From Methylococcus capsulatus (GTDB lineage: Bacteria; Pseudomonadota; Gammaproteobacteria; Methylococcales; Methylococcaceae), in the NCBI RefSeq assembly GCF_036864975.1, contig NZ_CP104311.1:722001-786000 (forward strand): a stretch of 64,000 nt of DNA, written 5' to 3'. A program made the position numbers and the translations under genes. This document shows, piece after piece, positions 54,975-64,000 of the stretch. The notes under the pieces are model-generated. The model saw only the letters and a list, made by a program, of their open reading frames with translations, was not told the DNA's origin and did not search any database. Every line of letters starts with the position of its first letter. The first letter of the stretch is position 1.

Positions 54975-56347
54975 TGAAGATCATTATCCTGGGAGCCGGT
55001 CAGGTCGGCACGAGTGTTCTGGCCAGCCTTTGCAGCGAGGACAACGACATCGTCGTCGTCGATAAACAGACCAGTGTCCTGCGGGAACTGCACGACCGCT
55101 TCGACATCGGCACCGTACAGGGTAATGCGGCGCATCCCACGGTGCTAAAGCGCGCGGGCGCCGACGACGCCGACATGCTCATCGCCGTGACCAGCGATGA
55201 TGAAACCAACATGCTGGCCTGCCAGATCTCGCACACCCTGTTCAACATTCCGAAGAAGATCGCGCGGGTGCGTGCCATCGAATACCTGAGCTACCCGGAG
55301 ATATTCTGCAAGGAAGGCGTGCCCATCGACGTAGTCATCAGTCCCGAACAGATCGTCACCCAGATGATCGAACGGCTGCTGCAATGTCCAGGCGCATCCC
55401 AGGTTCTGGATTTCGCCGGAGGACGGATCCGCCTGGTATCGGTCCGGGCGCTGAGCGGAGGACCTTTGGTCGGCCGGGAAATTCGCGAGCTTCACCAGCA
55501 CATGCCCAATGTCCATGCCCGGATCACCGCAATTTTCCGCAATGGCCGTCCCATCGTCCCGAATGGACGACAGACGATAGAGCACGGCGACGAAGTGTTC
55601 TTCATGGCCTCGTCCGAAGAAATCAGTGATGTAATGAGTGAGCTGCGTGAACTCGACAAGCCTTACAGACGGCTCATGTTCGCCGGAGGCGGACATATCG
55701 GCAAGCGGGTGGCGCAGGCATTGGAACAACGCTATCAAGTCAAGGTCATCGAGAAAAACGCCGATCGCGCCAAGAAGATCGCGGGCGACCTGACCAATAC
55801 CGTAGTGTTGCTGGGAGATGCTTCCGACAAGGAACTGCTGCTGAGCGAAAACATCGAAACCACGGACATTTTCTGTGCCATCACCAATGACGATGAAGTC
55901 AACATCCTGTCCGCGATGCTGGCCAAACGGCTGGGTGCACGGCGCGTCATCAGTCTGGTCAACAAAGCCGCTTATGCGGATATCGTCGACCCCAACCAGA
56001 TCGATCTGGTCATTTCACCACAGCAATCCACCATAGGCGCCCTCCTCCGTCATATCCGCAAGGGCGATGTAGTCCAGGTCCATTCGCTGCGCCACGGCGC
56101 CGCCGAAGCGCTCGAAGCGGTCGCACACGGAACGCCCGGCAAATCGAAGGTGATCGGCATACCGATAGACCGCATCGCTATTCCGCCGGGCGTGGTCATG
56201 GGTGCCCTGGTCAGAGACAAAGAGGTGATACAAGTCCATCATGACACGGTCATAGAAGAAGGGGATCATGTCATCATGTTCTTGCTCGACAAGAAGGTGA
56301 TTCCGATCATCGAACAGATGTTTCAGGGAGAATCTCACCGGGGTTGA
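54974..56347 (+). CDS. trkA: Trk potassium uptake regulatory protein TrkA
   Basis: A 457-residue cytosolic gating subunit of Trk potassium transporters. It has two RCK units, each with an NAD(H)-binding Rossmann fold: IIILGAGQVGTSVLASLC at the start and LMFAGGGHIGKRVAQALEQ after about residue 230. Each is followed by a TrkA_C domain (HQHMPNVHARITAIFRNGRP in the first). It starts on the last base of the ntrX stop. The order rsmB-ntrYX-trkA is common in gammaproteobacteria. Confidence 0.96.
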   Translation: MKIIILGAGQVGTSVLASLCSEDNDIVVVDKQTSVLRELHDRFDIGTVQGNAAHPTVLKRAGADDADMLIAVTSDDETNMLACQISHTLFNIPKKIARVRAIEYLSYPEIFCKEGVPIDVVISPEQIVTQMIERLLQCPGASQVLDFAGGRIRLVSVRALSGGPLVGREIRELHQHMPNVHARITAIFRNGRPIVPNGRQTIEHGDEVFFMASSEEISDVMSELRELDKPYRRLMFAGGGHIGKRVAQALEQRYQVKVIEKNADRAKKIAGDLTNTVVLLGDASDKELLLSENIETTDIFCAITNDDEVNILSAMLAKRLGARRVISLVNKAAYADIVDPNQIDLVISPQQSTIGALLRHIRKGDVVQVHSLRHGAAEALEAVAHGTPGKSKVIGIPIDRIAIPPGVVMGALVRDKEVIQVHHDTVIEEGDHVIMFLLDKKVIPIIEQMFQGESHRG

Positions 56348-56349
56348 CG

Positions 56350-56937
56350 ATGGACACCGAGACGACCCGGCGAAAGTGGGACCGGATCTATCGGGAATGG
56401 AAGGCTCCCTTCCCCGATGTCGCCACGGTACTGTCCCAGAACGAGCACCTCCTGCCAGCTGGCGGCAGGGCGCTGGACCTTGCCTGCGGACTCGGAAGCA
56501 ATGCCCTGTTTCTGGCTCGGCGGGGGTTCGAGGTGGACGCCATCGATATTTCCGAGGCGGGAATCGAAGCGCTGGCCCATACCGCGCGCATGGAAGGTCT
56601 GCCCATCCACGCCCGCGTCGGCGATGTCATGGAATGCCAATGGGCCACCGAACATTATGATGTGGTCGTCGTAACCCGGTTCCTCGAGCGAACGCTGGTG
56701 CGGGCGATCGTGGACGCACTCAGACCGGGCGGCTTGTTGTTCTATCAGACTTTCGTGAAGAGCAAGAGCAGTGATTACGGTCCCAGCAACCCGCGCTTCC
56801 TGCTGCACGACAACGAACTCATCCGGCTCTTTGATGGGTTGCTGATCCGTTATTACCGGGATGAAGCACGGGCAGGCCGACCGGATGCCGGCCAACGCGA
56901 CGAAGCTTTTCTTGTAGGCCAGAGACCCGAATCATGA
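56350..56937 (+). CDS. Class I methyltransferase, TehB-like
   Basis: A 195-residue SAM-dependent methyltransferase: GGRALDLACGLGSNALFLAR is motif I, VDAIDISEAGIEALA motif II, and GDVMECQWATEHYDVVVVTR the next strand. It resembles the TehB/UbiE-like proteins found after trkA in other gammaproteobacteria. The substrate is unknown. The ATG at 56350 is used; it overlaps the rhodanese start as ATGA at the other end. Confidence 0.85.
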   Translation: MDTETTRRKWDRIYREWKAPFPDVATVLSQNEHLLPAGGRALDLACGLGSNALFLARRGFEVDAIDISEAGIEALAHTARMEGLPIHARVGDVMECQWATEHYDVVVVTRFLERTLVRAIVDALRPGGLLFYQTFVKSKSSDYGPSNPRFLLHDNELIRLFDGLLIRYYRDEARAGRPDAGQRDEAFLVGQRPES

Positions 56938-57326
56938 TCGAGCAGATCGACCCCGCTGCCGCCTGGCAGTTCATGCTGAACCATCCCGAGCACGTTCTTC
57001 TCGACGTGCGTGACCCCATCGAATTCGCGATGATCGGGCACCCGCCGGAGGCGAAAAATGTTCCCTGGAAATTTGCACCCGGTTGGCGAATCAATCCCGA
57101 TTTCCTCGAAGGGGTCAAGCAGCTCGTACCCGATGTTGCGACGCCGGTCCTGCTCCTGTGCAGAAGCGGGCAGCGGTCCCAGGAAGCCGCGGAACAGTTG
57201 GCAGCGGCCGGCTATTTGAAACTGTACAATATATGCGAAGGTTTCGAAGGCCCTCTGGACGACGACCGCCATCGCAGCTCGAGAGGAGGTTGGCGTTTTC
57301 GAGGTCTGCCTTGGGAACAAAACTGA
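56934..57326 (+). CDS. Rhodanese-like sulfurtransferase
   Basis: A 130-residue single rhodanese domain with the active cysteine in LLLCRSGQRSQEAAEQL and the start DPAAAWQFMLNHPEHVLLDV. The loop CRSGQRS is typical of sulfur-transfer rhodaneses. Its partner is unknown. It is the last gene of the def-to-rhodanese run. Confidence 0.9.
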   Translation: MIEQIDPAAAWQFMLNHPEHVLLDVRDPIEFAMIGHPPEAKNVPWKFAPGWRINPDFLEGVKQLVPDVATPVLLLCRSGQRSQEAAEQLAAAGYLKLYNICEGFEGPLDDDRHRSSRGGWRFRGLPWEQN

Positions 57327-57478
57327 CCGTCATGACGACCGGCCGCCCCGGATGCGGAAAGCGGCTTCCCGCTCCTTTCAAAGAGAAAGGGTGAGCAGGG
57401 TAAGTCGGCTTTCACATCGGAGCGAGCCGTCGTTCTCCGCGAAACCGCAAAACTGAAATCGCGGTCAAATTTTCCATA

Positions 57479-57521
57479 AGCACCCGGCTTCGGCTTGAAG
57501 CTGGGTGCTTTCTTTTTTCCC
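57479..57521 (+). terminator. Intrinsic terminator between the rhodanese gene and typA
   Basis: AGCACCCGGCTTC and GAAGCTGGGTGCT form a strong stem with one G-T pair and a short loop, followed by TTCTTTTTT. It ends the upstream operon about 150 bp after the rhodanese gene and about 20 bp before typA, so it could also act as an attenuator of typA. Confidence 0.75.
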
Positions 57522-57542
57522 ACCCGACACCCTTTGAGAAAC

Positions 57543-59363
57543 ATGGTAGAAAAATTACGCAACATAGCGATCATCGCCCACGTCGACCACGGCAAAACCA
57601 CCTTAGTCGACAAACTGCTCCAGCAAAGCGGCACCTTCGCTGCTCATGAGCGGGTGGGGGAGCGCGTCATGGACTCCAACGACCTGGAGAAAGAGCGAGG
57701 CATCACCATCCTCGCAAAAAATACGGCCATCAAGTGGCGGGATTACCGTATCAACATCGTAGACACACCCGGCCACGCTGACTTCGGCGGCGAGGTCGAG
57801 CGCGTCCTTTCCATGGTCGATTCGGTGTTGCTGTTGGTCGATGCCGTGGACGGCCCCATGCCACAGACTCGCTTCGTCACTCAGAAAGCCTTCGCCATGG
57901 GGCTGCACCCCATCGTAGTGATCAACAAAATCGATCGTCCCGGCGCCCGTCCGGACTGGGTGCTCGACCAGACTTTCGATTTGTTTGACCGCCTCGGCGC
58001 TACCGAAGCCCAGCTCGATTTTCCGGTCATCTACTGCTCGGCGCTGAATGGCTATGCGGGATTGAATCCCGATATCACGGAAGGAACGCTCGAGCCGCTG
58101 TTCGAAGCCATCGTGAATCATGTATCGCCGCCCGACGTGGATATCGACGGGCCGTTTCAGATGCAGGTCAGCAGTCTCGATTACAATTCCTATGTGGGAG
58201 TCATTGGCATCGGCAGAATCACCCGAGGAACCATCAAAAGGAATACCCCCGTCACACTGATCAAACGCGATGGCAGGCAGGGCGCGGCACGCATTCTTCA
58301 GGTTCTGGCGTTCCACGGCCTCGAACGCATCGAAAGGGAAGAGGCAAGCGCCGGCGATATCATTGCCTTCACCGGTATCGAGGGGCTCGAGATTTCGGAT
58401 ACGCTTTGCGCAGTGGGGTTTGCAGAACAGCTCCCCCCGCTCACCGTGGACGAACCCACGGTGAGCATGACCTTTCAGGTAAACAATTCGCCTTTCGCAG
58501 GAAGGGAAGGCAAGTTTCTGACGTCAAGGCAGATTCGCGACAGACTGAATAGGGAACTGATCCACAACGTTGCACTGCGGGTGGAGGATACGGCCGACCC
58601 GGACAAATTCACGGTTTCCGGCCGTGGTGAACTGCATCTTTCCATTTTAATCGAAAACATGCGAAGGGAAGGTTACGAGCTGGCCGTTTCCAGACCCGAA
58701 GTTATCATTCGGGAAATCGACGGCGAACCTTGCGAACCGTATGAATTCGTGACGATCGAAGTGGAGGAAGCACATCAGGGTGCCGTCATGGAAAAGCTCG
58801 GTGAGCGTAAAGGCGACCTCCAGAACATGGTGCCGGACGGCCAGGGACGCGTGCGTCTCGAATACCTTATTCCTTCCCGCGGCCTCATCGGATTTCAAAC
58901 CGAATTTCTCACCACGACTTCCGGAACCGGCCTGCTGTATCACATATTCGATCACTACGGACCGGTCAAGAAAGGCGCGATTGGACAAAGAACCAATGGG
59001 GCGCTTATTTCCAACACGTCGGGCAAGGCGCTGGCATTCTCATTGTTCAATCTACAGGAACGGGGACGCCTGTTCGTCGAACATGGCGATGAAGTATACG
59101 AGGGCATGGTCGTAGGCGTGCATAATCGGGGCAACGATTTGGTGGTCAACCCTACGAAAGCCAAACAGCTCACCAACATCCGGGCGGCCGGCAGCGACGA
59201 AAACATACTGCTGACACCTGCGATCAAATTCAGTCTCGAGCAGGCGATAGAATTCATCGATGACGATGAACTCGTGGAAGTGACCCCCCAGACCATTCGT
59301 ATCCGCAAGAAACTCTTGCAGGAACACGAGCGAAAGAAGGCTTCCCGAAGCGCCGAGGCCTGA
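57543..59363 (+). CDS. typA: GTP-binding protein TypA/BipA
   Basis: A 606-residue ribosome-associated translational GTPase. G1 is [15 protein letters not shown], the switch region [12 protein letters not shown]3 [16 protein letters not shown], and G4 [12 protein letters not shown]; the C-terminal BipA-specific domain is complete ([20 protein letters not shown]). TypA helps assemble 50S subunits and supports growth at low temperature and stress. The start is [10 protein letters not shown] (57543), 22 bp after the terminator, and the gene stands alone. Confidence 0.97.
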   Translation: MVEKLRNIAIIAHVDHGKTTLVDKLLQQSGTFAAHERVGERVMDSNDLEKERGITILAKNTAIKWRDYRINIVDTPGHADFGGEVERVLSMVDSVLLLVDAVDGPMPQTRFVTQKAFAMGLHPIVVINKIDRPGARPDWVLDQTFDLFDRLGATEAQLDFPVIYCSALNGYAGLNPDITEGTLEPLFEAIVNHVSPPDVDIDGPFQMQVSSLDYNSYVGVIGIGRITRGTIKRNTPVTLIKRDGRQGAARILQVLAFHGLERIEREEASAGDIIAFTGIEGLEISDTLCAVGFAEQLPPLTVDEPTVSMTFQVNNSPFAGREGKFLTSRQIRDRLNRELIHNVALRVEDTADPDKFTVSGRGELHLSILIENMRREGYELAVSRPEVIIREIDGEPCEPYEFVTIEVEEAHQGAVMEKLGERKGDLQNMVPDGQGRVRLEYLIPSRGLIGFQTEFLTTTSGTGLLYHIFDHYGPVKKGAIGQRTNGALISNTSGKALAFSLFNLQERGRLFVEHGDEVYEGMVVGVHNRGNDLVVNPTKAKQLTNIRAAGSDENILLTPAIKFSLEQAIEFIDDDELVEVTPQTIRIRKKLLQEHERKKASRSAEA

Positions 59364-59389
59364 CAGCGGTCCCCCCACGGCACTAGACA

Positions 59390-59416
59390 AAAGGCCCCGC
59401 CAAGGCGGGGCCTTTT
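59390..59416 (+). terminator. Intrinsic terminator after typA
   Basis: AAAGGCCCCGC and GCGGGGCCTTT form a perfect stem around CAAG, followed by TATTT. It lies about 27 bp after the typA stop and is a textbook rho-independent terminator. Confidence 0.9.
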
Positions 59417-59454
59417 ATTTGAAAGCTCGCACCTGAAAATCCAAAGCCAGGCAT

Positions 59455-59489
59455 AAAAAAACCCCCGACCGTTGCCGGTCGGGGGTTTT
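59455..59489. terminator. Bidirectional terminator between typA and pmoB
   Basis: AAAAACCCCCGACC and GGTCGGGGGTTTT around GTTGCC, with A- and T-rich flanks on both sides. It can stop pmoB transcription (minus strand) about 50 bp after the pmoB stop and also any read-through from typA. Confidence 0.85.
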
Positions 59490-59537
59490 GGCTTTCACCA
59501 CCGCAAGGGGAGTCCCGAAGGACTCCCCCTCAGGCGA

Positions 59538-60782
59538 TTACATGAACGACGGGATCAGCGGGGCGTCGATCTGTACGATCTGACGGTTGCCCGTGGCGTC
59601 GAAGAAGAACAGCAGACCGGCGAAGCGGCTGTCCGGATCGTAGATGATGTCGGACAGACGATACACTTCCCATGCCGCATCCGACGCCGTCACGTCGACC
59701 GTGCGGGTCTCACCCGGCGCGATCGGGCTGTTGTCGCTGACGCTCAGGCCGTCTTCAGCCAGCAGGTCTTCCGGATAACCGGTGGTGTCTTTGTACACGT
59801 CGGAATCCAGGAAACGCACCGAGGCGGTGTAGAACTCACCCAGCCGGATCGGGCTGTTGCCATGGTTGGTGATGGTCAGCTTCATCCGCATGGCGCGGCC
59901 CGGCACGCGGTAGGTGGCGTCTTCCACTTTCACCGACACCGTCGGCGCCGGCAGTTCCAGCGGCTTCATGCCACGCATGGTTCCGGCCTGCAGCGGGATG
60001 GTGATCGGGTACTTGCTGTTGGTGCTGGACATGGCCATGACCACGATCAGAATGGTGGCGGCCAAGAAGCCCATCGCAACCTTGCGGTCGGTGCCCGAGA
60101 CCAGTTCGTCCCCACGACCGGCATCCACCATCAGCAGACGGGGGATGAAGATCGGACGACGCGACCAGTAGGCGATCCAGGCGACACCGATGGCATACCA
60201 GAACGCGTGCCAGAAGTAGGTGTTGCCTTCGTTGTAGGTCTCCAGGTCGATCGTCTGACCGGTCAGGGTGGTGATGGGGTTGCGGAATTCACTCATGGAG
60301 CCTTCCACGGTGATCCATTTGCCGGGGCCGATGATCGGTCCGCCACCCTGGACGTTCATCATGGTGTGAACGTGCCAGTCACCCGGACGACGGGCTTTGA
60401 GAACCACCCGGAAGTCGTAGGTCTTGCCGATTTCCAGACGCACCGAGCGCGGCACCAGCTGGCCACCGATGTACGATTCCTTACGGATGAACACCGGACC
60501 CGGCATGCCGACGTTGAGGAACGCCACATCCGGTTCGTCGACCGTTTCCGGCCAGCCTTCGAACACGTGGAACTTGCCTTTGATTTCCACGGTTTCGTTG
60601 ATTTTGACTTTCTCTTTCGACCAGCTCAGGTCGTACCAGTGGATGGTACGCATGCGCATGAACGCCGCCTGCGATTTTTCACCGTGGGCGCTGGCGCTCG
60701 GCGCATAGAAGCTGGTGGCTGCCACGGCGGACAGCAGTCCGATTGCAGACCATTTTGCAATCCGGTCCTTTATTGTTTTCAT
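59538..60782 (-). CDS. pmoB: Particulate methane monooxygenase subunit B
   Basis: PmoB is the periplasmic copper-binding subunit of pMMO, which oxidises methane to methanol. The 414-residue product starts MKTIKDRIAKWSAIGLLSAV with a signal peptide ending SASA. The copper ligands are His33 (just after it, in AHGEK), and His137 and His139 in DWHVHTMMNV, exactly as in M. capsulatus Bath; His48 is also present. Two cupredoxin domains flank two membrane helices. GAGGAGA precedes the ATG. It is the last gene of pmoCAB. Confidence 0.98.
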   Translation of the reverse strand: MKTIKDRIAKWSAIGLLSAVAATSFYAPSASAHGEKSQAAFMRMRTIHWYDLSWSKEKVKINETVEIKGKFHVFEGWPETVDEPDVAFLNVGMPGPVFIRKESYIGGQLVPRSVRLEIGKTYDFRVVLKARRPGDWHVHTMMNVQGGGPIIGPGKWITVEGSMSEFRNPITTLTGQTIDLETYNEGNTYFWHAFWYAIGVAWIAYWSRRPIFIPRLLMVDAGRGDELVSGTDRKVAMGFLAATILIVVMAMSSTNSKYPITIPLQAGTMRGMKPLELPAPTVSVKVEDATYRVPGRAMRMKLTITNHGNSPIRLGEFYTASVRFLDSDVYKDTTGYPEDLLAEDGLSVSDNSPIAPGETRTVDVTASDAAWEVYRLSDIIYDPDSRFAGLLFFFDATGNRQIVQIDAPLIPSFM

Positions 60783-60879
60783 GATCTCTCCTCTTTCGAG
60801 TTCTTGCTGTTGGGTCACTCGCCGGCCTGTCGCCAAGCCGGACGACGGTCTTTCACTCACAGGTCTTGCCGCAGCCCGA

Positions 60880-61623
60880 TCAGGTGCTCTGCAGGAACCG
60901 TTCGTTGGAGAACCAGCGACCGATGAAGTGCCACATGAAGTAGATCAGGATCGACATGAACGCGGAGAAGAATGCCGATACCGGGGCGACGTCCTTACCG
61001 AAGGTACGCAGGGTGCCCTTCTCTACCATGCGGATGTACTCGGGCGTGCCGGTACGCACATAGTTGTAACCCTGGATGTCGGCAACCGACATCAGCATGC
61101 CGTTGTATTCCACCGGCACGTGCAGCGGCGCGATGATCGGCCAGTTGCCCGGGTAGAAGATCAGACCCCAACCCATCGCACCGACGATGGCGGTGAACAG
61201 GTAGCTGCCCGACAGCATCAGTACGGTGTCCAGGATGATGGCGCCCGGCACCAGCGAGGCGGGGAACACGAAGTTGATCGGGAAGTAGGTCCAGCCCCAG
61301 AAGTTGAAGTAGCGGTTGATCCACTCACCCAGCAGCAGGCCGAGTACGCAGACAGTCGCTCCCCAGGGCAGACGAAACCGCTCCCACAGGTAGGATTGGA
61401 CGGCCGCCGGGAAGGTGACCAGCACGATCGGAGTCACGGTGACCCACAGACGCCGGTCTTTCCAGTCCGACCAGAAGTCCCAGTCGCCCATGGTGAGCAT
61501 GGCGTGAATGTGGTACGAGCCCACGATCACGAAGAACACCACGAACAACGCCATCCAGTCGATGGTCCGGGATACCTGGACCGCTTCGGCGTGCGAACGA
61601 ACCGCAGATTGCGCAGCACTCAT
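60880..61623 (-). CDS. pmoA: Particulate methane monooxygenase subunit A
   Basis: A 247-residue integral membrane subunit with about seven helices and the well-known pmoA marker stretch GDWDFWSDWKDRRLWVTVTP. The ATG at 61623 follows GGAGGT, the same ribosome site as in pmoC. PmoA lies between PmoB and PmoC in the membrane trimer. It starts about 150 bp after pmoC and ends 97 bp before pmoB. Confidence 0.98.
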   Translation of the reverse strand: MSAAQSAVRSHAEAVQVSRTIDWMALFVVFFVIVGSYHIHAMLTMGDWDFWSDWKDRRLWVTVTPIVLVTFPAAVQSYLWERFRLPWGATVCVLGLLLGEWINRYFNFWGWTYFPINFVFPASLVPGAIILDTVLMLSGSYLFTAIVGAMGWGLIFYPGNWPIIAPLHVPVEYNGMLMSVADIQGYNYVRTGTPEYIRMVEKGTLRTFGKDVAPVSAFFSAFMSILIYFMWHFIGRWFSNERFLQST

Positions 61624-61658
61624 TAAAGTTACCTCCAAATTTGTCGTTTTCTTATTTT

Positions 61659-61690
61659 CGACGGGAGCCGGGACCACCCGCCCCCCGTCG
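61659..61690. other. Hairpin in the pmoC-pmoA intergenic space
   Basis: CGACGGG (61659-61665) and CCCGTCG (61684-61690) form a 7-bp stem around an 18-nt loop that is itself GC-rich. Such stem-loops in pmo intergenic RNA may adjust the relative stability of the subunit messages; no function is shown here. Confidence 0.35.
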
Positions 61691-61771
61691 CCGCGAGTCC
61701 TTTCCGGCCGCCGGTCCGGCCCGGGGTCTGTGCGCCAGCACCCCCACCGGCCCGCCGGCCTGCGAAGTTCC

Positions 61772-62554
61772 TTATTTCGCGATCAAGCCTTCGTCCACGG
61801 CTTCACACAGGGATTGTCCCAGTCCGCCCTGGGCAAAGCTGTAGAAGGTCTGGGTCAGGGTGCCCATGACGGCCAGCGCCAGCCAGCCGAAGATCACGAA
61901 GCCGTAGTGCAGCGGCGCCACGAACAGCTCTTCCATGAACCAGAAGGTGTGGCCCCACTCGTTTAGACCCACGTTCGGCAGAATCATGAACGGACCCACC
62001 ACCAGCACCAGGTACGGCAGCGAAATGCCCTTCGCAAAGAACGGCAGACGCGTCTTGGCGTAGATGAACGCCGCAAAACCGGTGATGATGTAGATCGGGT
62101 AGCTCAGATAGAACTCGATGATGTGCGACGGCGTGAAGTCGGTGTCGCGCACGATCGTCTGATGCCAGGTGCCGTCCTGCTCGGTGAAGTAGGAAGCGCC
62201 CCAGTAGAGGGCCCAGGCGTAGGCCACCAGCCAGGTCAGGTGGGTGAAGTTGCGGCGCAGCTCTTCACGCGGGGTCAGCGCGGCCAGGTTGCGGTCGCGA
62301 GTCTTCCAGAGATAACCCCACAGGATCGAAGCCGTCACGATCTCCAGGACGATCTCGGTGTACAGGAAGTTCATCCAGTAGGTTTCAAACTCCGGCGCGA
62401 ACGAGTCCAGACCGGCGGACCAGCCGTAAACACCTTCGTACCAGCGTACCCACATGTAGAACACGGTGTAGATCGCCAGCGCGAACGTGAGCCACTTTTT
62501 GTCCAGCAGCGGCGCTTCGGCCGCGGCTGCACCACCCAAAGTTGTTGCTGCCAT
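61772..62554 (-). CDS. pmoC: Particulate methane monooxygenase subunit C
   Basis: A 260-residue membrane subunit that holds the CuC and CuD copper sites of pMMO. The residues Asp127, His131 and His144 of this start (Asp156, His160 and His173 in Bath numbering), and Asn198, His202 and His216 (Asn227, His231 and His245), are all present. The ATG at 62554 after GGAGGT is used; MEVK upstream is an unlikely extension. It is the first gene of pmoCAB and is expected to be strongly transcribed from the promoter at 62697-62724. Confidence 0.98.
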   Translation of the reverse strand: MAATTLGGAAAAEAPLLDKKWLTFALAIYTVFYMWVRWYEGVYGWSAGLDSFAPEFETYWMNFLYTEIVLEIVTASILWGYLWKTRDRNLAALTPREELRRNFTHLTWLVAYAWALYWGASYFTEQDGTWHQTIVRDTDFTPSHIIEFYLSYPIYIITGFAAFIYAKTRLPFFAKGISLPYLVLVVGPFMILPNVGLNEWGHTFWFMEELFVAPLHYGFVIFGWLALAVMGTLTQTFYSFAQGGLGQSLCEAVDEGLIAK

Positions 62555-62920
62555 TTTTACCTCCAACTGTTATATCGGACATAAACACCGGTGCATCGCC
62601 CGGTGAATCTTCTCTCACTTCCCTGCTTGGTTTATGCATCCTTGCCACCCCTTAGAACCGCAGCCCTCAGGCTGGCCGGCCCTCTTGGTGCGTCGCAGTC
62701 TATCACCCGCCCCGAAGCTGTCAAGAAAAATCTGCGGCAATTTGACGCAGGTTCGCCGGGTGAGCCAACGTCATGAATCTGCGCCCATGGACGGAATTAA
62801 GGTAACGGACGGCGCGGGACGAAACGCCCCCCGCCATCCGACAACGGCGGGAACCATGGCCTCCTGGCGGCTTGCCTCGGGACGCCGAGAAGTCCGGCGC
62901 GCCGGAGGAGACCGCAAGGC
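62555..62920 (-). other. Intergenic region upstream of pmoC
   Basis: About 365 bp between fhcC (its stop, minus strand) and pmoC. It carries the pmo promoter and a 140-bp 5' leader ahead of pmoC. The rest shows no gene or clear dyad; the fhcC stop lies at 62921 with no obvious terminator in the part I inspected. Confidence 0.6.
62697..62724 (-). promoter_or_regulatory. Sigma-70-type pmoC promoter
   Basis: On the minus strand a perfect -35 box TTGACA (62719-62724) and a -10 box TAGACT (62697-62702) are 16 bp apart. They lie about 140 bp before the pmoC start. A sigma-70 promoter in this region is known for M. capsulatus pmoCAB. No extra operator is evident. Confidence 0.8.
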
Positions 62921-63733
62921 TCAGGCGACCAGAAGGATTTCGCCCTTGCCCTGGACCGACAGGTCTCCAGCCAAACGGCGCACGCGCAACCGGCGCGCCT
63001 GAGGGTCGGAGAAGCAGGTATTCAAACCCTGGTAGCCTTTGAGGAGCAAAGGCAGAAAACCCAGGGTATGCAAACCGCAGTCGTTGAAAGTGGCGCCGAT
63101 GGCCACCGGGGAACCGTAGAGCAACAGGGTTCCGCGCCTCATGGCGTAACCGGCGCAGGCGCCGACGCGTCCCCGTACGGCGATGGTGCCGGCCGTCATC
63201 CGGGCGCCCAGGTACATCCCGGCGTTGCCTTCGATGAGAATCGATCCGCGGCGCATGTGATCGCCGACCCGGTCTCCGGCATCGCCACGAACGATCACGA
63301 TCCCTTCCGACATGCCTTTTTTGTTGCCGGGGAGAGCGCTCCCGAGCAGATCACCGGCATTGCCGCAAATCTCGACGATACCGCCCTTGAGTTCGCACGC
63401 CGCATACAGACCGGTCGAACCGGACACGCACAAATACCCTCCTTTCATGTGCATACCGGCGTAAGCCCCGGCATCACCCTCTATGATGAGAGAGCCCCGC
63501 GCCATCCCCCTGCCGGCGAAGTCGAGTTTCGGCGAGCCGGAAATACGGACCGACTCCGCATCGTCCCCTTCGATGTCGAACAGCTCTGCCGCGGCGATTC
63601 GGCGGTTGCCGTACTGCAGGTCCAGCGCGGCAATCTCCTTGGGCGCTTTGCCCAACAGCAGATCCGGCACGAGCGGCGAGACATCCAGCCGCTGCCGCAA
63701 CGGCGACTTCAGCGTAAAGCTCAATGCAGTCAT
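62921..63733 (-). CDS. fhcC: Formyltransferase/hydrolase complex subunit C
   Basis: FhcC belongs to the complex that hydrolyses formyl-methanofuran analogues to formate in methylotrophs, the last tetrahydromethanopterin-linked step of formaldehyde oxidation. The 270-residue product starts MTALSFTLKSPLRQRLDVSP and then consists of parallel beta-helix repeats of the GXXGXXXGXXM type (MHMKGGYLCVSGSTGLYAAC, GDAGDRVGDHMRRGSILIEG), as in formylmethanofuran dehydrogenase subunit C and glutamate synthase. The ATG at 63733 is used. It follows fhcD by 34 bp. Confidence 0.95.
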   Translation of the reverse strand: MTALSFTLKSPLRQRLDVSPLVPDLLLGKAPKEIAALDLQYGNRRIAAAELFDIEGDDAESVRISGSPKLDFAGRGMARGSLIIEGDAGAYAGMHMKGGYLCVSGSTGLYAACELKGGIVEICGNAGDLLGSALPGNKKGMSEGIVIVRGDAGDRVGDHMRRGSILIEGNAGMYLGARMTAGTIAVRGRVGACAGYAMRRGTLLLYGSPVAIGATFNDCGLHTLGFLPLLLKGYQGLNTCFSDPQARRLRVRRLAGDLSVQGKGEILLVA

Positions 63734-63767
63734 AGTCGATTCCTTGTTGGCCGGGGCCGGACGGTGT

Positions 63768-64000
63768 TCAGCCCATGATTTCGCGGAGATGGAACAGGAA
63801 CGGCCCGAGCTTGCCGCCGTAGTTGCCGGCGCTGATACGCCGGATGCCATTGGCTGCCCCCAGCCCGCAAGCCGCTTCGATGCCTGCGCGCATCGCCCGG
63901 GCGATGTCGGCATCGCTCAAACCGTCGATCACGATCTCCATCACCGATTCGATTTCCGGCGAAAGCTCCGTCCTCGTTTGCCCTTTCAAGGTCGGGCAAA
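63768..64000 (-). CDS. fhcD: Formyltransferase/hydrolase complex subunit D, C-terminal part
   Basis: Formylmethanofuran:tetrahydromethanopterin formyltransferase, which moves the formyl group between the two carriers. The gene continues beyond the right edge. The visible C-terminus is CPTLKGQTRTELSPEIESVM, then DADIARAMRAGIEAACGLGA and RISAGNYGGKLGPFLFHLRE, typical of Ftr/FhcD proteins. It lies 34 bp upstream of fhcC in the same operon. Confidence 0.93.
   Translation of the reverse strand, partial: CPTLKGQTRTELSPEIESVMEIVIDGLSDADIARAMRAGIEAACGLGAANGIRRISAGNYGGKLGPFLFHLREIMG

Overview
The window is high-GC gammaproteobacterial DNA from a methanotroph, almost certainly Methylococcus capsulatus or a very close relative. 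The right end carries a particulate methane monooxygenase operon (pmoCAB, minus strand). Its copper ligands fall at the positions known from M. capsulatus Bath: His33/137/139 in PmoB, and the Asp-His-His and Asn-His-His sets in PmoC. Next to it lie fhcC and part of fhcD, of the tetrahydromethanopterin-linked C1 oxidation pathway.

Layout. (1) 1-5.1 kb: end of hemB, aroE, a decayed IS30 element inside a 41-bp inverted repeat, an ArsR-SRPBCC fusion, a gamma carbonic anhydrase-like protein, lemA and a GIDE-domain protein with an EF-hand. (2) 5.1-10.4 kb: hisB-H-A-F-I-E preceded by a group II PLP decarboxylase. (3) 10.5-13.8 kb: an accessory stretch rich in broken genes (methyltransferase, MarR regulator, iron-sulfur protein). 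(4) 13.9-19.7 kb: a tripartite RND efflux operon. (5) 19.7-25.4 kb: rnfABCDGE-rnfH and a conserved small gene. (6) 25.7-30.3 kb: iscX, a BCAM0308-like zinc-finger protein, a frameshifted phosphoribosyltransferase, a ribosome hibernation/cold-shock fusion, a broken diaminopimelate dehydrogenase, and relics of a type I restriction-modification locus with a GIY-YIG gene. (7) 30.3-36.7 kb: slyX, an HNH nuclease, an APC permease, an exported PIMT and a giant AsmA/DUF748 protein. (8) 36.8-41.9 kb: an unusual five-gene minus-strand cluster (unknown 330-aa protein, DUF364-type metal-chelation protein, unknown 103-aa protein, a solitary degenerate ModC-like ATPase, a flavin amine oxidase). (9) 42.1-47.7 kb: tsaC, topA, smg, dprA and a LysM protein. 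(10) 48.0-57.3 kb: def-fmt-rsmB-DUF4390-ntrY-ntrX-trkA-methyltransferase-rhodanese. (11) 57.5-59.4 kb: typA. (12) 59.5-64.0 kb: pmoBAC and fhc.

Most striking observation. Two unrelated genes, about 17.7 kb apart, carry the same rare lesion. In the methyltransferase at 10.7 kb a 37-bp stretch is perfectly duplicated around a foreign 34-bp insert. In the diaminopimelate dehydrogenase at 28.4 kb a 38-bp stretch is duplicated around a 35-bp insert. Removing one 71- or 73-bp unit restores each reading frame exactly. A repeat-spacer-repeat product with these dimensions is what off-target integration of a CRISPR spacer (Cas1-Cas2) into ordinary DNA would leave. This is an inference; the duplications themselves are read directly from the sequence.

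The second candidate for new biology is the metal-handling-like cluster at 36.8-41.9 kb, where the ModC-like protein keeps Walker A and the TOBE region but has lost the Q-loop glutamine, the normal signature sequence and the catalytic glutamate.
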